Below, one piece after another: positions 32,018-33,805 of a stretch of 33,805 nt of DNA. The translations under genes and the position numbers were made by a program. Below the pieces are notes generated by a model. It was not told where the DNA came from. It did not search any database and saw only the letters and a program-made list of their open reading frames with translations. Every line of letters starts with the position of its first letter. Position 1 is the stretch's first letter. The stretch lies in NCBI GenBank assembly GCA_050015355.1, contig JBEKBO010000040.1, positions 1 through 33,805 on the forward strand. Reading direction: 5' to 3'. The stretch is from CAWBRT01 sp050015355. Lineage in GTDB: Bacteria > Acidobacteriota > Terriglobia > Terriglobales > Acidobacteriaceae.

Positions 32018-32255
32018 GGGTGTCATTCTGAGCGACCAAAGGGAGCGAAGTTGAGGCGTTGAGGCGGCGTCTGAGCCGCCTGCCGAAATCCTGAGCAAAG
32101 CGAAGGAACTCGGAATCCCTCCACAGCATGGAGCGAAGAATCTGCTTTTGAGTTGAGGGGTGAGAAAAGCAGATCCTTCGCTGCTTCACCCCAGCAACGG
32201 CAAAAGCGGCCGTCGCCGGGGACCCCGGCGCTCAGGATGACACTCACCCCCTGAG
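32018..32255. repeat. Long composite repeat in the 31984-32326 gap
   Basis: The left arm is GGTGTCATTCTGAGCGACC and the right arm GCGCTCAGGATGACACTCAC, as in the repeat at 1508-1606, but the middle is longer and carries a CTGAGCCGCCTGCCGAAATC segment and the family-1 palindrome at 32187. GAAAAGCAGATCCTTCGCTG stands directly before the palindrome. No gene is seen in it. Confidence 0.75.
32187..32226 (+). mobile_element. Small palindromic element, family 1
   Basis: CACCCCA, stem GCAACGGC, loop AAAAGCG, stem GCCGTCGC (one mismatch), C, GGGG, A, CCCC. It interrupts the CCTTCGCTGC-GCTCAGGATG arm of the surrounding repeat at the same point as the copy at 11201-11240 does, which suggests a shared origin or a preferred site. 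Confidence 0.8.
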
Positions 32256-32326
32256 CTGGCCAGGGTTCCCACCCCGGCCATCCGCCCGGCACTATCTGGA
32301 ATCCAATCGAGCGGGAGGGCTTCGCA

Positions 32327-32554
32327 ATGGCGGAAAAGGTTAAGGAGCTGCATCTCCAAAGGGATTACAAGAGCTTTCTTTACTTTATCGACGGCAATGG
32401 AAACGTCTGCCAGAAGCCCAAGTCGGGCCAAGGCGATACCCAGATACTGGTGCCGAACGCGGTCGAGCGCGACAACCAGTATCTGTACTTCATCGACAAG
32501 GAAGGCGACGTCTCCCGTTCCCCGCGAGGAACCAAGAAGCGCGCTGCCGCCTGA
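32327..32554 (+). CDS. Small protein with two YFID repeats, unknown function
   Basis: 75 aa, soluble, no signal peptide. Two similar halves: FLYFIDGNGNVCQKPKSG (about 17-34) and YLYFIDKEGDVSRSPRG (about 52-68), followed by a basic KKRAAA tail. GGGAGG lies eight bases before the ATG. It ends five bases before the start of the phosphoribosyltransferase-like gene, so they are probably co-transcribed. I do not recognise a named family; the repeated YFID-G/E-G/D-V looks like paired beta hairpins. Confidence 0.7.
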   Translation: MAEKVKELHLQRDYKSFLYFIDGNGNVCQKPKSGQGDTQILVPNAVERDNQYLYFIDKEGDVSRSPRGTKKRAAA

Positions 32555-32559
32555 GCTCT

Positions 32560-33805
32560 ATGGACAATTCAGGTTGGAACATGTACGTCTTCCGGGACGG
32601 GCGGAGGATTGTTCCGGGGCAGAGACTTGTCTCTGAGCTGCGCGCCGCGCTGGCGGCCCTCGAACGGGGGCCCAGCCTTTCACCGGATCGGCTGCTGGAT
32701 GCGTTGGTTGCCGCCGGTGAGTTGGAATGCGCGCTCACTGATGCCGGCTCCGAGCTGGCAGCGCGCGCGGCGGCCATCAGCGATGCCGTAGCCGGCATGC
32801 TGGTGCGTACGGCGATCAATCACCCCAGCGAGCAGGACTCGCCGTGGGCCCCGGCCGCGCGAGACGCGTCCAGCGGCGAAGATTCCATCCGGCAATTGCT
32901 GGCGCAACTGGAGTCTTTGGCGCCTCCGGCGCAGTTGCACCTCAGTGTTCACGAGGGCTTTGCCTACTACGCGCTGCACCCGCTGAAGATTGTGGACCTG
33001 CTGCGAGATGTCTTGTCCGGGCCGGCGGCAGGCGCCGGTTTTGCACCGGACGTGCCAGTGGCGGTGCTGGGGATTCGCAGCATTGGGGCCACCTTGAGCG
33101 CCGTGCTGAAGGCAGCGCTCACACAGCGCGGATACGCCGCCGACCGCACCACGGTCCGCCCAACCGGCCACCCTTATGACCGCAAACTCACGCTGGACAG
33201 GCAGCAGATGGCGTGGATCGAGGCTCACCACGGCGCCGAGTTCATGGTGATCGACGAGGGCCCGGGGCTGAGCGGATCGTCGTTTCTGGCGGTTGCCGAA
33301 GGGCTCGTCTCAGTCGGGGTGCCGCAGGAAAAAATTCTTCTGATCGGGAGCCGCCAGCCCGATATCGCTCAACTGCGTTCCCCGAATGCGGTCGAGCGCT
33401 GGAGCCGCTTCCGCTTCATCTGCATGGCATCGCACCCCTATTGTCCGGAAGGCGCCGCGATAGCCATCGGAGGCGGTGTGTGGCGGCAGGAATTCCTGGC
33501 CGATTTGAGCGATCCGCCTGCCTGCTGGACGCAACTGGAAATGGCGAAATTTCTCTCCGCCGACCGCGGACTCTTCTACAAGTTCGAAGGCTTCGGACAC
33601 TTCGGCGGCGATATCGGAAAGCGGGCTTGCGCGCTGGCGGCGGCCGGCCTGGGACCGGCGTATCTGGGCAATGAATCAGGGTTTGGCATTTACCGGGTGA
33701 GCCGGGGCCGAGGGCTGAAGCCGCACGATCTTTCGGGGAGATTACGGCATTTGGCAGGCTATTGCGCCTTCCGCCAGCGAGAGTTCAAGGCCGACGATTC
33801 GCAGC
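32560..33805 (+). CDS. Phosphoribosyltransferase-like protein with a possible kinase-like C-terminal region, cut by window edge
   Basis: At least 415 codons; the stop lies beyond the right edge. Residues about 170-260 look like a type I PRTase core: PVAVLGIRSIGATLSAVLKAAL, then RPTGHPYDRKL, and the PRPP loop FMVIDEGPGLSGSSFL with the usual acidic pair (ID-E) and small residues. After it, residues about 325-395 (KFEGFGHFGGDIGKRACALAAAGLGPAYLG, FGIYRVSRGRGLKP) have the glycine-rich and G-P pattern of aminoglycoside-phosphotransferase-like kinases, but this is weak. The N-terminal 120 residues are not recognised. The product could belong to a nucleoside-like metabolite or stress pathway, but no other gene of such a pathway is visible here. 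ATG 32560 is used; ATG 32581 is possible. Confidence 0.65.
   Translation, partial: MDNSGWNMYVFRDGRRIVPGQRLVSELRAALAALERGPSLSPDRLLDALVAAGELECALTDAGSELAARAAAISDAVAGMLVRTAINHPSEQDSPWAPAARDASSGEDSIRQLLAQLESLAPPAQLHLSVHEGFAYYALHPLKIVDLLRDVLSGPAAGAGFAPDVPVAVLGIRSIGATLSAVLKAALTQRGYAADRTTVRPTGHPYDRKLTLDRQQMAWIEAHHGAEFMVIDEGPGLSGSSFLAVAEGLVSVGVPQEKILLIGSRQPDIAQLRSPNAVERWSRFRFICMASHPYCPEGAAIAIGGGVWRQEFLADLSDPPACWTQLEMAKFLSADRGLFYKFEGFGHFGGDIGKRACALAAAGLGPAYLGNESGFGIYRVSRGRGLKPHDLSGRLRHLAGYCAFRQREFKADDSQ

Overview
The window reads as a chromosomal segment of an Acidobacteriota (Terriglobia/Koribacter-like) soil bacterium. The reasons are a NAD+-I (nadA-motif) riboswitch in front of nadA, a class known almost only from Acidobacteria; GC-rich housekeeping genes; LPS genes (fabZ-lpxA) that mark a diderm; and many short dispersed inverted repeats in the gaps. 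I see no rRNA, tRNA, CRISPR array, prophage or transposase gene. The taxonomic call is inference.

Layout, left to right. 1-1145: 5' part of treZ (trehalose synthesis), running off the left edge, with its start codon inside a dispersed repeat. 1668-2572: maf, then a lone tatA. 2845-7137 (minus): sodium/solute symporter, UbiD-type decarboxylase (ATGA overlap) and MFS carrier, which look like an uptake-and-decarboxylation unit for an aromatic or unsaturated acid; a MITE-like element separates the MFS gene from ubiD. 7593-9118 (minus): sugar-phosphate-isomerase-like TIM barrel, tatA2, tatB. 9371-13512 (minus): gamma-glutamyltransferase, lpxA, fabZ and a response regulator with a zinc-ribbon-like tail. 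13714-14265 (minus): RNase P RNA. 14445-16951 (plus): two MacB/FtsX-type permeases. 17012-21526: two paralogous HpnI/ceramide-glucosyltransferase-like GT2 enzymes in convergent orientation, the second coupled to an ArnT-like GT. 21722-24007: small secreted protein and a phospholipase-C-like lipoprotein. 24523-25767: tyrS. 25900-25976: candidate sRNA ending in a strong terminator. 26021-28846: Moco riboswitch-moaA, then NAD+-I riboswitch-nadA. 28956 to the end: DUF2203 protein, Ig-like lipoprotein, SH3-type lipoprotein, a 75-aa internally repeated protein, and a phosphoribosyltransferase-like protein cut by the right edge.

The most unusual content is not a gene but a set of small mobile-looking palindromes. 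One family (about 33-40 bp, CCCCA - variable stem - loop - complementary stem - C-GGGG-A-CCCC) occurs at six loci. Its stem sequence differs between copies while complementarity is kept. Two loci have an unfilled counterpart within the window: one copy sits inside a MITE-like element whose empty version is 7 kb away, with a 5-bp duplication; another sits inside a repeat whose shorter version is 11 kb away. At a third locus three tandem copies lie in frame within a glycosyltransferase gene and add about 46 residues absent from its neighbouring paralogue, much as Rickettsia palindromic elements do. A second family with the same CAAAAGCG-type loop sits in tandem between moaA and nadA. The MITE-like element has 16-bp terminal inverted repeats and different 5-bp flanking duplications at its two sites.
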